Source of the DNA: Rhizobiaceae bacterium
GTDB lineage: Bacteria; Pseudomonadota; Alphaproteobacteria; Rhizobiales; Rhizobiaceae
Length of the DNA: 7,065 nt
Assembly (NCBI GenBank): GCA_020696915.1
Contig: JAJFMR010000166.1
Coordinates: forward strand, 1-7,065
Reading direction: 5' to 3'
Shown: one piece after another, positions 6,934-7,065 of the stretch
How the letters are laid out: the number at the start of each line of letters is the position of its first letter
How positions within the stretch are numbered: the stretch's first letter is position 1
Translations under genes and position numbers: made by a program
The notes under the pieces: model-generated
Told to the model about the DNA's origin: nothing
Databases searched by the model: none
Seen by the model: the letters and a program-made list of their open reading frames with translations, nothing else

Positions 6934-6991
6934 ACCGCTGCCGTTCAAGCAAGGGCAACGGAAGAGGCTGCCCAGGAAAACATCCCTGGCG

Positions 6992-7011
6992 GCGGCCTCC
7001 GGCTGCAGTTT
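6992..7011 (+). terminator. Weak candidate hairpin followed by a short T run
   Basis: GCGGCC 6992-6997 can pair with GGCTGC 7001-7006 (one G-U pair) around a 3-base loop, followed by AGTTT. It could be a weak intrinsic terminator or just one of several small stems in this GC-rich stretch. From 6896 to the window end I see no convincing gene on either strand. Confidence 0.18.
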
Positions 7012-7065
7012 AAACGCTACCGGAGATTCGTAACTCCTCGGCGGACGCCTGTTTCCGGTCGTTCG

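Noticed and set aside
6763..6948. Antisense open frames opposite the small secreted protein gene
   Set aside because: No domain, no ribosome binding site of note, and the sense reading has a signal peptide and patterned cysteines.

Overview
The window is high-GC DNA with dense coding, all of it on the + strand. Codon use strongly favours G or C in the third position, and the gene families present (TAXI-type TRAP transporter with a fused permease, IclR regulator, metal-dependent amidohydrolase, TauE/SafE permease) suggest an alphaproteobacterium, most likely of the Hyphomicrobiales (rhizobial-type soil bacteria). This assignment is inferred from gene style, not from a marker gene.

Layout. Positions 1-427 hold the C-terminal part of a TAXI-family periplasmic solute-binding protein whose start lies outside the window. 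Six bases later comes a fused DctQ-DctM TRAP permease (434-2377). An IclR-type regulator (2374-3189), an amidohydrolase of the ACMSD-like family (3186-4202), an NAD(P)-dependent aldehyde dehydrogenase (4214-5671) and a TauE/SafE-type membrane permease (5668-6414) follow. The junctions are 4-base stop/start overlaps, or an 11-base gap at the preferred start of the dehydrogenase. This strongly suggests one polycistronic, translationally coupled operon whose promoter is upstream of the window. A 184-base spacer then separates the operon from a small secreted cysteine-containing protein of unknown function (6599-6895). The last 170 bases contain no convincing gene but do contain several small stem-loops.

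How the genes may work together. The TRAP system would import an organic anion, probably a carboxylate. The amidohydrolase could decarboxylate or hydrolyse it or a derivative, and the aldehyde dehydrogenase would oxidise an aldehyde or semialdehyde to an acid. The IclR protein would sense a pathway compound, and the TauE/SafE protein could export an anionic product. The decarboxylase-then-dehydrogenase order has a precedent in the ACMSD/2-aminomuconate semialdehyde dehydrogenase pair, but the substrate here cannot be read from sequence. No mobile elements, CRISPR arrays, tRNAs or rRNAs were seen. The most notable points are a His-to-Phe change in the first metal motif of the amidohydrolase, the regulator sitting inside the operon, and the importer/exporter pairing. 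I see no sign of a radically new system; it reads as an uncharacterised catabolic operon.
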